A stretch of 64,000 bases of DNA from a bacterium (GCA_030432695.1 JAUILN010000017.1:170059-234058), one strand, 5' to 3'. Counted from the stretch's first letter, positions 42,666 to 52,432 are shown. Notes: generated by a model not told the origin, from the sequence alone. Numbers and translations are program-made.

Positions 42666-45421
42666 CCGAGGTGGGAGGCACTTCGTCGGGCGAGGAGGTC
42701 GCGCTGGCCCTGTTCGAGGAGTTCCTGATCCGTCACCACGAGGACGGTGAGGGGCTCGAGACCTTCTGCGCCGCGGCGCCCGAGCACGCGGCGCAGTTCC
42801 GGAGCTGGTGGGCCCGGCTGGTGGAGGCGGGTGAGGTCGAGGAGCGGCGTGACCGTCAGGACGCGCTGGTCGAGCTGCGCGGCGGCCTGCGATTCGCCCA
42901 CTACCGCCTGGTGCACGAGCTCGGTCGCGGCGCCCAGGCCGAGGTCTGGCTGGCCGAGGACGAGCGACTCGGCCGGTCCGTCGCGCTGAAGATCCTGCGG
43001 GTGTTCGGTGGCGAGCCGGGCCGGGCCAGCCGCTTCGCGCGCGAAGCCGAACTCGCCTCACGCCTCGACCACCCGGGGCTGTGCACGGTGTTCGAGCGGG
43101 GGGGGCACCGCGGCGCGGCGTTCCTGGCGATGCGCTACGTCGAGGGCGAGACCCTCGGTGCCGCGATCGCCCGCCACAAGGTCCGCGACCGCGTCGACCC
43201 GGTGGTCCGGCTGGTCGCGTTGGACGATGCGTCCGACGAGCCGCGTGCCGCGCTCGAAGCCGTGTTGGGCTTCTTCGCGGTGGCCGCCGAGGCGCTGCAC
43301 ACCGCGCACGAGGCGGGGCTGGTGCATCGCGACGTGAAGCCGGAGAACCTGCTGGTCCAGGCGCGCCGTGCCCGCCCGGTGATCCTCGACTTCGGACTCG
43401 CCCAGGACGTCGACTCGGGGTCGTCGCTGACGCGGACCGGCGACGCGGTCGGCACGCCGGCCTACATGTCGCCCGAGCAGGTGCTCGGCGTCGCCAACCT
43501 CGACCGACGCACCGACATCTGGTCGCTCGGTGCCACCCTGTTCGAAGCCCTCACCGGGCGGCGGCCGTTCGAGGCGGCGACCCGCGCGGAGCTGCAGCGG
43601 GCGATCCAGCACACCAGCCCACCGCCGCTCGAATCGCTGCTGCCGAACGCGCCGCGCGACCTGCGGGTGCTGGTCGCGACCTGTCTGGCACGGCATCCCG
43701 GCGACCGCTACGCCAACGCGGAGCTGCTGGCCGCCGACCTGCGGCGGGTGGTGCGTGGTGAGCCGATCCTGGCGCGGCCGCTGTCGCGTGTCGCCCGGGC
43801 GGTGCGCTGGGCCCAGCGCGAGCCGGTGATCGCGGGCAGTCTGTCCGCCGCGTTCGTGGCCCTGGCGGTGGCGCTCGCGGTCAGCCTACTGTTCGGTGCC
43901 GAGGCGCGCCGGGCGCGGCTCGACGCCGAGCGTTCGTTCGCTCGACTCGCCGACGAAGCCCTGCTGCGGCGCGCCCACGACGCCGCGGTGGCGCTGCATC
44001 CGATCGAGCCAGGCGATGCTCCGGCGCTCGGCGCCTGGCTCGCAGAGTTCGGTGAACCGCTGGCGGTGGCGTTGCCCGGGCACCGAGCGGAGCTGGTCCA
44101 CGTGCGAGCGCGCGGCGGTGCGCCGAGCGAGGCCGAGCGGCGGCGGCTGGTGGACGCGCACCCGCAGCAGCGCGAGTTGGCGCGGCTGCAGGACGAACTC
44201 GAGGCGGTGCAGCGGCGGCTGCAGCGGCCGTCTCCCGGCGAGCGCGGCGAGCTGCTGGCCAGCTTCGAGCACTCGATCGTCGCGCGGATCGCCGCCGTGC
44301 AGCGTGAGATCGACGACGGCGTCCCGTTGGAGTTCACCGCGGCGAGCGACCGGGCGCTCCACGACGGTCTCGCGCGGCTGGTCGCCGAGCTGGAGGCGTT
44401 CGTCGGCGAGGGGGGGCTGCTGCAGCGGATGCGCACCCATCACGACTGGGCCCGGTCCGCCGGCGAGCACGATGCCGCCGCGTGGCAGGCGGCGGCCGCC
44501 GCCGTCGCCGCGGACCGTCGCTTCGACGGGCTGGCGCTGCCCGTCCTGCCCGGCTTCGCACCGCTCGGTGCCGACCCCGACAGCGGCCTCCAGGAGTTCG
44601 CCTGGCTACGCAGCGGCAACGCGCCGCAGCGCGAGCAGGCCAGCGGGCGGCTCCTGTGGGGTGACGACCCGGCGGTGGTCTTCGTGCTGGTCCCCGGCGC
44701 GACCTACCTGTTCGGCCGTCCCGAGCATGCCAGCCAAGCCGCCGAGCGCTTCCAGAAGCCGGTGATCCTCGAGCCGTTCCTGATCGCCAAGCACGAGATC
44801 TCCCGTCGGCAGTGGACGCGGATCACCGGGCGGGCCGCCCCCGAGGGCGGCTTCCTGCAGGTCCTGCTCGAGCCCGATCCCGACCTGCCCGTGGAAGGCC
44901 TGGTCTGGGAGGAGGTCGATGCCGCGTTGCACGAGCACGGTCTGGTCCTGCCGACCGAAGCGCAGTGGGAGTACGCCTGCAGCGCCAACACCGCCACCCG
45001 CTACTGGTGGGGCGACCTGCTGCCGACGACCGAGCGGGTGCCCGACAACCTCCGCGACCGCGCCTACGACGAGGCGGCTGGCGTCCGTGGCGGCCGACTG
45101 TTCGGCTACGACGACGGCTTCGCCGGCCTGGCCCCGGTGCGCGCCGACTTCGCGCCGAACGGCTTCGGCCTGGTGAGCGTCTACGGCAACGTCGCCGAGT
45201 GGTGTCGCGAGGCGTCGATGGGCCGCGTCGGTCTCGCCAACTTCGAAGCCGAGCCCGTCGACGGCTTCCACCGCGTGCCGCGCTTCGGCAACTACGCGGT
45301 GCGCGGCGGCGCCTTCGAGACGCCGCCGCGCGCGGTCCACAGCGGCAGCCGGCACGGCGTGCGCGGTGGCGTGCCGCAGCCGGGGGTCGGGGTGCGGCCG
45401 GTGAGATCTCTGCCCCGGTGA
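42662..45421 (+). CDS. Transmembrane Ser/Thr protein kinase fused to FGE/SUMF1-like domain
   Basis: A 919-residue Hanks-type kinase. The domain (about 78-370) has the Gly loop LGRGAQAEVWLAE, the lysine in SVALKIL (about 110), HRDVKPENLL (about 222), DFGLAQD and GTPAYMSPEQ. One span (about 393-420, GSLSAAFVALAVALAVSLLF) separates it from a helical extracytoplasmic part (430-650). The C-terminus (about 660-919) is FGE-like: FLIAKHEISRRQWTRITG, LVLPTEAQWEYACSANTATR, SVYGNVAEWCREAS and NYAVRGGAFETPP. FGE-like modules in such kinases probably act as sensors, since the oxidase cysteines are not evident. It is coupled to the sigma factor. Confidence 0.88.
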   Translation: MTEVGGTSSGEEVALALFEEFLIRHHEDGEGLETFCAAAPEHAAQFRSWWARLVEAGEVEERRDRQDALVELRGGLRFAHYRLVHELGRGAQAEVWLAEDERLGRSVALKILRVFGGEPGRASRFAREAELASRLDHPGLCTVFERGGHRGAAFLAMRYVEGETLGAAIARHKVRDRVDPVVRLVALDDASDEPRAALEAVLGFFAVAAEALHTAHEAGLVHRDVKPENLLVQARRARPVILDFGLAQDVDSGSSLTRTGDAVGTPAYMSPEQVLGVANLDRRTDIWSLGATLFEALTGRRPFEAATRAELQRAIQHTSPPPLESLLPNAPRDLRVLVATCLARHPGDRYANAELLAADLRRVVRGEPILARPLSRVARAVRWAQREPVIAGSLSAAFVALAVALAVSLLFGAEARRARLDAERSFARLADEALLRRAHDAAVALHPIEPGDAPALGAWLAEFGEPLAVALPGHRAELVHVRARGGAPSEAERRRLVDAHPQQRELARLQDELEAVQRRLQRPSPGERGELLASFEHSIVARIAAVQREIDDGVPLEFTAASDRALHDGLARLVAELEAFVGEGGLLQRMRTHHDWARSAGEHDAAAWQAAAAAVAADRRFDGLALPVLPGFAPLGADPDSGLQEFAWLRSGNAPQREQASGRLLWGDDPAVVFVLVPGATYLFGRPEHASQAAERFQKPVILEPFLIAKHEISRRQWTRITGRAAPEGGFLQVLLEPDPDLPVEGLVWEEVDAALHEHGLVLPTEAQWEYACSANTATRYWWGDLLPTTERVPDNLRDRAYDEAAGVRGGRLFGYDDGFAGLAPVRADFAPNGFGLVSVYGNVAEWCREASMGRVGLANFEAEPVDGFHRVPRFGNYAVRGGAFETPPRAVHSGSRHGVRGGVPQPGVGVRPVRSLPR

Positions 45422-45469
45422 TCATCCGGATCACCGCGACGAGGTGCCGCGGCCCTCGATACGGAGATC

Positions 45470-46525
45470 TCAGCCAGCGATGCGCAGGGTCCGGAGCACG
45501 ATCTCGCGTGCTCTGCGGACCGTGACCCATTCCATCGGCGCGAGGACCTGCGGCGGCGCGAGCGAGCGAATCCAGACCAGATGCTCCCCGTGTTTCTGGA
45601 TCTGCACGTTCACTTCGACCTCCACACCGCCGACGTGCCCGCGACTGACGAGGCCCGATCGCAGGACGCCTTCCGGAGTCTCGGGGAGAGGGACGAGTGG
45701 GCCGCCTTCGGCCTCGACACCGCATCGGTCCAGTTCGGCCAGAGCTTCGGTCGCGCACTGCTCCATGTCGGTGCCAAGTGGCGCGAGCACCGCCGACAGG
45801 GTGCCGACGAGGTTGCCGTCGGGAGTGCGGCGGAGCAGCTCGATCCGGTCGGGCAGACGTCGGGGTGCGCCGTCGGCATCGGTGGCAGGCGCGAATGAGG
45901 CAGGGTGTTCGAATTCGATGCGCGATCCGCGGACGAGGTCTTGGCGAGTCCAGTCCTCGATCCGAGTCGTGGTGTGTTCGGCACTGCGGAGGGAATGGAC
46001 CGGGAGCAGCATCTGCTCCTCGAGCTGTTCGTAGTTTGCTACCGGCGTTGCCGCTTGGGCGATGACGATCATGCGATCGGCCCTCATCGCGCGCGAACGA
46101 CGCACCAACACGCCCTCCGGTGTGATCGACGTGCTCAGGCACTCCATCGTGTGGCCGGTGGGGGCCTCGGCGAGGTAGCGGTCGTGGATCCGTTCGCCGC
46201 GCTGGATCAGCGTCGCGAGCAGCACGTCGCCGGGAGCGAGTTCGTGCGTCAGCCGGGTCGCGTGGAACTGCAGTGCGGCTCCAGGATGCTCGCGGTGCTC
46301 GAAGCGAGCCAGGGTCGCATCGCCGGCCCATGGCGGGGCGTCGGTGGCGGCAGTGGTGCGGATCCAGTCGGCCGAGACGATGCTCTCGACCTGGCCATCG
46401 GCGGCGGGTCCCAGGCGCAGCTGGATGCGGCGCGCACGACGGCCGCGGTGCTGCAATGCGGCTTCGAGGTCGTCGCCGAGCCGCAGCTCCGCGAAAGGCG
46501 AGGGAGGAGTCCGAGGCGTTGTCAC
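45470..46525 (-). CDS. Partner protein of the PAAR gene (adaptor or immunity candidate, DcrB-like)
   Basis: A 351-residue soluble protein whose GTG overlaps the PAAR gene stop (GTGA). Two similar halves are suggested: ATRLTHELAPGDVLLATLIQ with YEQLEEQMLLPVHSLRSAEH, and NLVGTLSAVLAPLGTDMEQC with RSGLVSRGHVGGVEVEVNVQ, followed by VWIRSLAPPQVLAPMEW. The layout recalls DUF1795/DcrB-like proteins that accompany type VI effectors as adaptors. No signal peptide is seen, which argues for a cytosolic chaperone or immunity role. The family link is tentative. Confidence 0.5.
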   Translation of the reverse strand: MTTPRTPPSPFAELRLGDDLEAALQHRGRRARRIQLRLGPAADGQVESIVSADWIRTTAATDAPPWAGDATLARFEHREHPGAALQFHATRLTHELAPGDVLLATLIQRGERIHDRYLAEAPTGHTMECLSTSITPEGVLVRRSRAMRADRMIVIAQAATPVANYEQLEEQMLLPVHSLRSAEHTTTRIEDWTRQDLVRGSRIEFEHPASFAPATDADGAPRRLPDRIELLRRTPDGNLVGTLSAVLAPLGTDMEQCATEALAELDRCGVEAEGGPLVPLPETPEGVLRSGLVSRGHVGGVEVEVNVQIQKHGEHLVWIRSLAPPQVLAPMEWVTVRRAREIVLRTLRIAG

Positions 46526-48042
46526 TTCGACTCCTTGTCGATACCGAGCATGGCTTGTAGGGCGGCCTCGACCGTGAAGTACAGCATCTTCAGGGTGCCG
46601 ACGATCGTCGTGGCGCTGGAGTAGATGACCTGCAGAGCGAGATGGATCGGGTCTGGCTGGAGGCCCTTGCGAAATGCCTCGATTTCGGTCGAGAACACCT
46701 CGTCGAAGTCGGCGAGGGTCCAGTCCTTCTTGAAGAACTCACTGTCGTGGAAGACGAAGAACTTGCTCATGTCCCAGCCGAGGATGCGGTCGGGAATCCA
46801 CCAGGTGAGCGTCGTTCCCGCGCCCGGAACCTCAGGTGAGCCGAGGTCGATGAGGCCGCCGAGCAGCAGCCAGTTCTGGGTCTTCTCGTCGACGAAGAGT
46901 TGCTTGATCACCGGGGGTACGGGGAAGAGCAACCGGTGATCGAGTTGCTCCTGTCCCGACTTGCGCTGTGAGGAGACGTCGACTGGAGGAGTCTTCGGCG
47001 GTTCCTTCGGAGGGGGTGGCTCGTCCCCGACCAGAACCGAGCATGCTCCATCCATGAACATCGCCTCAGCGGACGCGGATGTCATCGCCCGGCCGATCGG
47101 TTGACCCGCGACCAGGACGTTGCCGATTCCACCCGCGACCAGCACACCCTTCTGCATCACCGGGTCTCCCTCCCGTGCCGCAGGCATGCACTCGATCTCC
47201 ACGGAACACGCACCCGCGGCGATCGCGTTGCCCTTCAGATCCGCGTCGCAGACTCGCAGCGCGGGGTGCTGGGCACTCGACGACGTGCCCGCGAAGAACT
47301 CCTCGACCTTCGCCACGAGATCCGGAGCGACCATGCCGTCTCCCTTGACCAGGGCGACGGCGGACTCGAGAGCCATGCCCTGAGCCTCCGACAGAACCTG
47401 CGTGGCGTACTCGTGCGCGAGGATGTCCTCGGCGCCGGAATCCGCGTCGGGCTTGCCGAGGATCGAGTCCGCCGCGGCGGAGCTGATGCGCCCGGTCACG
47501 TGGAAGCTCGCGAGGGACGACAGGAAGGAGCTGACCGGGTTCTGGTCGGGGGCCCAGGTGCCGCGATTCGACGCTGGGGCGCTGAGATCCTCGGCCGGTC
47601 CGGTCAGCGGCGGCGGGTTGTCGAGGTCGCTCGGCAAGGGCACGGGCGTCGCGGCCGGAGTTGCCGGGGTACCTCCACCCGTCAAGAACGATTGGATCGC
47701 CTGTACCGCCAGGGCCAGCGGCGACTGGTCGGCAGGCGCGGCTGTGGTGTCGCCGCTGGAGCCCGCCGAACGAGTGCCGTTATCCGGCTGCGCGGCGCGC
47801 CCTGCGCCCGGTGGGCTGATGTAGGGCAGCAGGATCGATCCCTCCCCGGTCCGGATCAGCACATGGCGTCGGCCGCGACGATCTTCGACCAGCGGGAGGG
47901 TCGCCAAGGGGCTCGCGGGCAGTGCGACGAGGTCGGCCTCCGAGCGAATGCTGCTCAGCTGCTCGGGCGTCAGCGAGCCGCCGCTGCCCGAGGGCGGTGG
48001 GGCGTAGCCGCCCACGACGCGTAGTTCCATGGGGTCCGTCAT
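46522..48042 (-). CDS. PAAR-domain type VI secretion protein with unknown C-terminal domain
   Basis: A 506-residue protein in three parts. Residues 1-165 are Pro/Gly/Ala-rich with a helical piece. Residues 170-260 are helical. About 265-345 is a PAAR domain: VCDADLKGNAIAAGACSVEI, then ECMPAAREGDPVMQKG and GNVLVAGQPIGRAMTSA, which would cap the VgrG spike. After a Pro-rich hinge (about 340-360) comes a 140-residue C-terminus with Trp/Phe-rich segments (TTLTWWIPDRILGWDMSKFF, then FFKKDWTLADFDEVF) and two hydrophobic helices near the end (LALQVIYSSATTIVGTLKML). That tail matches no family known to me and is the candidate effector. The ATG at 48042 has GAGG 6 bases upstream; GTG 48048 is an alternative. 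Confidence 0.75.
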   Translation of the reverse strand: MTDPMELRVVGGYAPPPSGSGGSLTPEQLSSIRSEADLVALPASPLATLPLVEDRRGRRHVLIRTGEGSILLPYISPPGAGRAAQPDNGTRSAGSSGDTTAAPADQSPLALAVQAIQSFLTGGGTPATPAATPVPLPSDLDNPPPLTGPAEDLSAPASNRGTWAPDQNPVSSFLSSLASFHVTGRISSAAADSILGKPDADSGAEDILAHEYATQVLSEAQGMALESAVALVKGDGMVAPDLVAKVEEFFAGTSSSAQHPALRVCDADLKGNAIAAGACSVEIECMPAAREGDPVMQKGVLVAGGIGNVLVAGQPIGRAMTSASAEAMFMDGACSVLVGDEPPPPKEPPKTPPVDVSSQRKSGQEQLDHRLLFPVPPVIKQLFVDEKTQNWLLLGGLIDLGSPEVPGAGTTLTWWIPDRILGWDMSKFFVFHDSEFFKKDWTLADFDEVFSTEIEAFRKGLQPDPIHLALQVIYSSATTIVGTLKMLYFTVEAALQAMLGIDKESK

Positions 48043-48049
48043 CGCCACC

Positions 48050-50176
48050 TCAGTTGATCTTCACGGTGCTGCCAGAGACCCGGGTCTCTCCGTCGCCCAC
48101 CACCTCGGCGCTGCCGCCACCGAGATGCGCCAGCGAGGAACCATGCACCCGGGTGACGAAGCCGTTGACGAGATTCAGTGCGCCGTTGGTCGTCAGCATC
48201 GCGGCACCGATCACGTTGGTGAGCGGCGAGACGACGTTGGCGCTCATCGCGCCGGTCATCGTGACCAGCGATCCGGAGATCGTGATCACCCCGGCCGCGT
48301 TCATGTGGATCGTCGCCGCACCGCACTTCAGCGTGAGTGACGTGCCGGCATCGATCAGCACCGAGCCACCCGCCTTCACCACTCGGTTGGCCCCGACCAC
48401 CTCGGTCGAGTTCGCACCGACCTGGATCGTGCGGTTGCTGCCCACGGTGATCGTGTCGTCGGACGCGATACTCAGGGTCCGGCTGCCTCCCACCGTCACG
48501 CTTTCCTCGGCACCTACGGTGGTGGTTCGGTTCGAGCCGATGCTTACCGTCTCGTTGGACTGGATCGATTTGCTGCGGTCGTTGCCCACCGACACGGTCT
48601 CGTCGTGCTGGACCGTCTCGGTGTTGTCGTTCTTGACCAGCACCGAGCGGTCCTTCTCGGCCTGGAAGCTCAGCAGCTCCTCGCCCTTGCGGTCCTCGAT
48701 CCGGATCTCGTTGAAGTTCTGGGTCGTGCCGCCGGGCGACGAGTTGCTGCGGATTCCCGAGACGGTCTTGTCGGCTGGCAGCGGATAGGGCGGTCGGCCG
48801 TAGGCGTTGTAGACGCTCCCCGTGACGATCGGGTTGTCGGGGTCGCCATCGAGGAACTCGACCAGCACCTCGTCACCGATCCGGGGGTGGGTGACCGCTC
48901 CCCAGCGACGGCCGGCCCAACTCTGAGAGACCCTGATCCAGCAGGAGGCGGTGTCGTCGGCTGGCGCGAGGCGATCCCAGTGGAAGCGGACCTTGATGCG
49001 ACCGTAGTCGTCGACGTGGATCTCCTCGCCCGCGGGGCCCACCACGATCGCGGTTTGCGGCCCTTGCACCGCGGGGCGGGGAGTGCGCCGCTCGGGCCGA
49101 TACGGCGTGTCCACCGGAACACACGTGAAGCGGTTGGTGTACTCGACAGCGCTGTCCTCCCCGGTTTCGAGGCTGGCTCCCTGGACCAGCTCGTGCTCGA
49201 CCGAGAGCAGCAGGCAGGCGCCTACCTCGAGCGCCTTGCCGTGGTGGTCGGTCGGAGTGAACCGCATGCCGGCACCGAACGCCCTGCAGCGGCTCTCGCC
49301 GTGGATGCGGATCGCGGAGCTCTCCGCTCTCTCCATGCGCAAACGCGCGAGCTGCTCGCCGCCTTCCAGGTTGCCGAAGCTCTGGGCATGGTGCTCGTAG
49401 CTGTCGAGCCGGGCGCCGTGGCCGTGCCGGTGAAGGGTGGGCACATCGACCGTGAGCGGATTGTGCGGGTCCTCGAAGTTGAAGTCCTTGACCGAGGCGT
49501 GCGTCGGGTGGAGTGATCCCGAGTGGATCCACGAGGTGATGGCGTCGCGCTCCGGGGCTCCTCCGGAGGTGCCCTCCAGCTGGATGCGCGGCTCGCCCGC
49601 GACCAGGGCCGCGGCTGTGGTGGCGTCCGCGAAGACCAACCATTGCTCGCCGTCGCGGTGCTCGAGGTAGTAGTGGATGCCCTCCTCTTCGAGGAGTCGC
49701 TGGATGAAGTCGAGGTCGCTCTCCCGGTACTGGACGCAGTACTCATGGGGAGAGTAGGTCCCGCTGAGGCGGAACTCGAAGTGCGGGAGCCCGGCAGCCT
49801 GGAGCACGCGAGCGACGATGTCGGGGACGCTCAGATGCTGGAAGATCCGGGTGTCGATGCGCTGGGTGAGCAACCACGCCAGCGGCCGTAGCGTGGCGCG
49901 GTAGTGGCTGAACCGGGTCCGACGTTCGTCTCTCGCGAACTCGGTGAAGATCCCTTGGATGATGCGGTGCGTGCCGTCTGCGAGTGCAATCCGCACCGCG
50001 GCAGGCAGCCCCAGGACATCCGCGGAGTGCAGGGCGTGGGCCTCCGACGCCAGTTCGAGTTCGAAGCACGGCAGCTCCGAGACCCGCTCGGTGCCGGCCA
50101 GCTTGCGCAGCAGGAGGGCATCATCGCCCAGCGGGGTCGAGAGTGCGCAGGGCCGGAGGGTCTGGGTGTAGCTCAT
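48050..50176 (-). CDS. vgrG: VgrG spike protein of a type VI-like secretion system
   Basis: A 708-residue VgrG. The gp27-like base spans about 1-380 (ELPCFELELASEAHALHSAD, then EYCVQYRESDLDFIQRLLEEE in 20-residue reach, then HYYLEHRDGEQWLVF). The gp5-like OB fold is near 400-490 (DDYGRIKVRFHWDR, CWIRVSQSWAGRRWGAV, EVLVEFLDGDPDNPIVTGSV). The needle is a beta-helix of short repeats (ETVSVGNDRSKSIQSNETVS, then TTTVGAEESVTVGGSRTLSI). It ends in simple beta-helix without an extra catalytic domain, so the attached PAAR protein is the likely cargo. Other T6SS core genes are not in the window. Confidence 0.92.
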   Translation of the reverse strand: MSYTQTLRPCALSTPLGDDALLLRKLAGTERVSELPCFELELASEAHALHSADVLGLPAAVRIALADGTHRIIQGIFTEFARDERRTRFSHYRATLRPLAWLLTQRIDTRIFQHLSVPDIVARVLQAAGLPHFEFRLSGTYSPHEYCVQYRESDLDFIQRLLEEEGIHYYLEHRDGEQWLVFADATTAAALVAGEPRIQLEGTSGGAPERDAITSWIHSGSLHPTHASVKDFNFEDPHNPLTVDVPTLHRHGHGARLDSYEHHAQSFGNLEGGEQLARLRMERAESSAIRIHGESRCRAFGAGMRFTPTDHHGKALEVGACLLLSVEHELVQGASLETGEDSAVEYTNRFTCVPVDTPYRPERRTPRPAVQGPQTAIVVGPAGEEIHVDDYGRIKVRFHWDRLAPADDTASCWIRVSQSWAGRRWGAVTHPRIGDEVLVEFLDGDPDNPIVTGSVYNAYGRPPYPLPADKTVSGIRSNSSPGGTTQNFNEIRIEDRKGEELLSFQAEKDRSVLVKNDNTETVQHDETVSVGNDRSKSIQSNETVSIGSNRTTTVGAEESVTVGGSRTLSIASDDTITVGSNRTIQVGANSTEVVGANRVVKAGGSVLIDAGTSLTLKCGAATIHMNAAGVITISGSLVTMTGAMSANVVSPLTNVIGAAMLTTNGALNLVNGFVTRVHGSSLAHLGGGSAEVVGDGETRVSGSTVKIN

Positions 50177-50305
50177 GTGGAGGCGAACGCTGGACGCGAT
50201 GTGATCGGTGGACAGCAGCGGAGCGCAGTCGGCCTCCTTGGCGTGGCTGGTTTTCCTGGTCGGGCTGCTCCAGACAGCGTGGCCCGTGAGGCTGGAAGGG
50301 TCCGC

Positions 50306-52432
50306 TCACGGCCGGACCACCAACTCCGCCGCGTCGGTCGCCCAGATCGTTCCGCCGCTGCCCGGCTCGGCTCCGCCCGCGGCGAACGCGAAGCGCAGGC
50401 CGACCAGGCTGGTCGCGACCGGGTGGGTGCCGACGTCGAACACGGGGCGGGCCTCGCCGGTTGCGTCGAGCAGGCCACCGAAGGCGGTGAACGGGCGGTT
50501 CGGCGTGCCGGTGGCACCGAGCGTGGTCCAGGCGTCGAGGACCAACGGCACGTGCGCGCCGGGCAAGGTGAAGCCGGGGCTGGTGCCGCTGCCCGACATC
50601 AGCACCACGTAGGGCTGGTTGCCGCGTTGGCGGCCGGTCTCGATGCGCAGTGGGTGCACGATGCCGGCTGGCGCGCTGGCGGAGACCGCGGCGAGGCGCG
50701 GGCTCAGGCTGGCCGGGAACGGTTCGTGCACCGGCAGTTCGAGGGTTGGGCCGCGCGTGGCGTCGATCGGCACCGTCACGTCGCAGTCGACGAAGGTCGG
50801 CACGAAGCGGATGAAGCGGTCGCCGGGTGGCTCGTGCAGGGCGACGTTGCGGATCACCAGGCGCAGGTGGTGACCGGCCGAGACGCGGAAGGCCACGTCG
50901 TCGAGGTGCACCACCGCGTCGAAGCTGCCGGCCGTGGCGGGACCGGCCGCCGTGCCCGAGGAGATCTGCACGGCGGTGCCATCGGCTGCGACCGACTCCA
51001 GCGCCGCGGTGATCTGCCAGGCGGTGCTCGCGGTGAGGCCGGGGAGTCGGACCGCGATGCCGCCGGCGAGCGCCAGGTCAGCCGGCAGCGGTGCGCCGTC
51101 GAAGCGGTGCTCGTCGAGGGCGATGTCGTTGAGCACCCGCGACGGCCGACGGTCCTGCAGGCAGAACTGCTCGATGCCGTAGCCCGGGGTGACGATGCGG
51201 TGGCTCAGCGTGAAGCCGGTCTCGGTGCTCGTCGCCGGCGACGTACGCAGGCTGCCGTCGCCACGCAGGTGGAACGTCCGGGTCGTCACCGTGGCCGGCG
51301 GCCACTGCGAGAAGCGTGCGTGGGCCCAGTCCGAGTCGACGTCGGTGTGGCGCAGCGGATCGTCGCCGCGCCACGCCACCTGCGGCCGCGCCGAGGGATC
51401 CTCCGCACCGTTGGCCCGGCCCTTCAGCCACCGATCGAACCACGCGCCGATCTGGTCGTCGGTGAACGCCTCCTCGCCGCGGTTCTGCGGCGACGAGTGG
51501 CCGGAGGTCGACAGGATCACCCGGCGCGGGCCGAGGCTCGCGCCCGGCACCATCCGCAGGTGCGGGGCGAGCGAGTGCTTGGCGTCCTCCCAGACCCAGC
51601 CGAGCTGGATCGGCACGCTCGAGGTGCGCACCTGGTCGGTGTAGTTGCGGGTCGGTCCGCGGTCGCTGAGGCTTTGGAACAGCGGCCAGTCCTCGGCGAG
51701 GATCGCCTGCCGCATCGGGTCGGCTGGCGCGAGTTGCGGGTAGATGTTGGTGACCGCGTGGGCGTTCGCGAGGTGCGGATCGGGCACCGTGTCGGCCAGC
51801 ACGTCGAGCGGGCAGATCCGCGGCGCGACCGCGCTCACCAGCGGCATGTGGGTGACCGGTGCGATCGGCGCGGTGAGTGGCTGGCCCGACCAGCCGGCGG
51901 CGCGGAGCGCGTGGCGTCCGCCCTGCGAGTCGCCGGTGACGGCGAGGCGGTTGCCGTCCATCGTGACCCCCGCGGGCAACAGTCCAGGCACGGTGCGGAA
52001 CGCGTCGGCCATGTCGCGGAGCTTCGAGTCCTCGTCGGTCGCGAAGCCCGGGGGGTTGAGCGCGAGGGTCGCGCCGTCGCCGCGCACGTCGTAGGCGATG
52101 CACAGGTAGCCGCGGGCGGCGAGCCGGTTGGCGCGGCCGCGGACCGCGCGGTTCTTGCGGGTGCCGTCGCCGCCGTGGACCACCAGCACGGTCGGCCAGC
52201 CGGAGGGGGGCGCGGGGTGCACGGGGTGGTAGACGTCGAGTTCGGTGCGGACGCCGTCGACCCAGGTCACCGGGCCCGGGGCGCTGGATGCGGCGAACTC
52301 CAGGAGGCGCACCGGAAAACCGCCGGGCGGGACGGGTGGGGCCTGGGTCGCGACGCCGGTCGCAGCAATGCAGGCCAGGAGGGCGGAGAGGGCGTGGTCG
52401 CGGCGGCGACCGGACGGTGCGGCGGGCAGCAT
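50306..52432 (-). CDS. Secreted CocE/NonD-type (S15) alpha/beta-hydrolase
   Basis: A 708-residue exported enzyme with a signal peptide (ALSALLACIAATGVATQ). The hydrolase core has VLVVHGGDGTRKNRAV (oxyanion region), LAVTGDSQGGRHALRAAG (nucleophile Ser169) and STSGHSSPQNRGEEAFTDDQ (probable catalytic His). A beta-sandwich typical of X-Pro dipeptidyl-peptidase C-terminal domains follows (SFDAVVHLDDVAFRVSAGHH, LRLVIRNVALHEPPGDRF). It may cleave esters, acylated drugs or peptides; the substrate cannot be fixed. A last 130 residues of beta-rich sequence (GNQPYVVLMSGSGTSPGFTL) may mediate surface attachment. Confidence 0.8.
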   Translation of the reverse strand: MLPAAPSGRRRDHALSALLACIAATGVATQAPPVPPGGFPVRLLEFAASSAPGPVTWVDGVRTELDVYHPVHPAPPSGWPTVLVVHGGDGTRKNRAVRGRANRLAARGYLCIAYDVRGDGATLALNPPGFATDEDSKLRDMADAFRTVPGLLPAGVTMDGNRLAVTGDSQGGRHALRAAGWSGQPLTAPIAPVTHMPLVSAVAPRICPLDVLADTVPDPHLANAHAVTNIYPQLAPADPMRQAILAEDWPLFQSLSDRGPTRNYTDQVRTSSVPIQLGWVWEDAKHSLAPHLRMVPGASLGPRRVILSTSGHSSPQNRGEEAFTDDQIGAWFDRWLKGRANGAEDPSARPQVAWRGDDPLRHTDVDSDWAHARFSQWPPATVTTRTFHLRGDGSLRTSPATSTETGFTLSHRIVTPGYGIEQFCLQDRRPSRVLNDIALDEHRFDGAPLPADLALAGGIAVRLPGLTASTAWQITAALESVAADGTAVQISSGTAAGPATAGSFDAVVHLDDVAFRVSAGHHLRLVIRNVALHEPPGDRFIRFVPTFVDCDVTVPIDATRGPTLELPVHEPFPASLSPRLAAVSASAPAGIVHPLRIETGRQRGNQPYVVLMSGSGTSPGFTLPGAHVPLVLDAWTTLGATGTPNRPFTAFGGLLDATGEARPVFDVGTHPVATSLVGLRFAFAAGGAEPGSGGTIWATDAAELVVRP

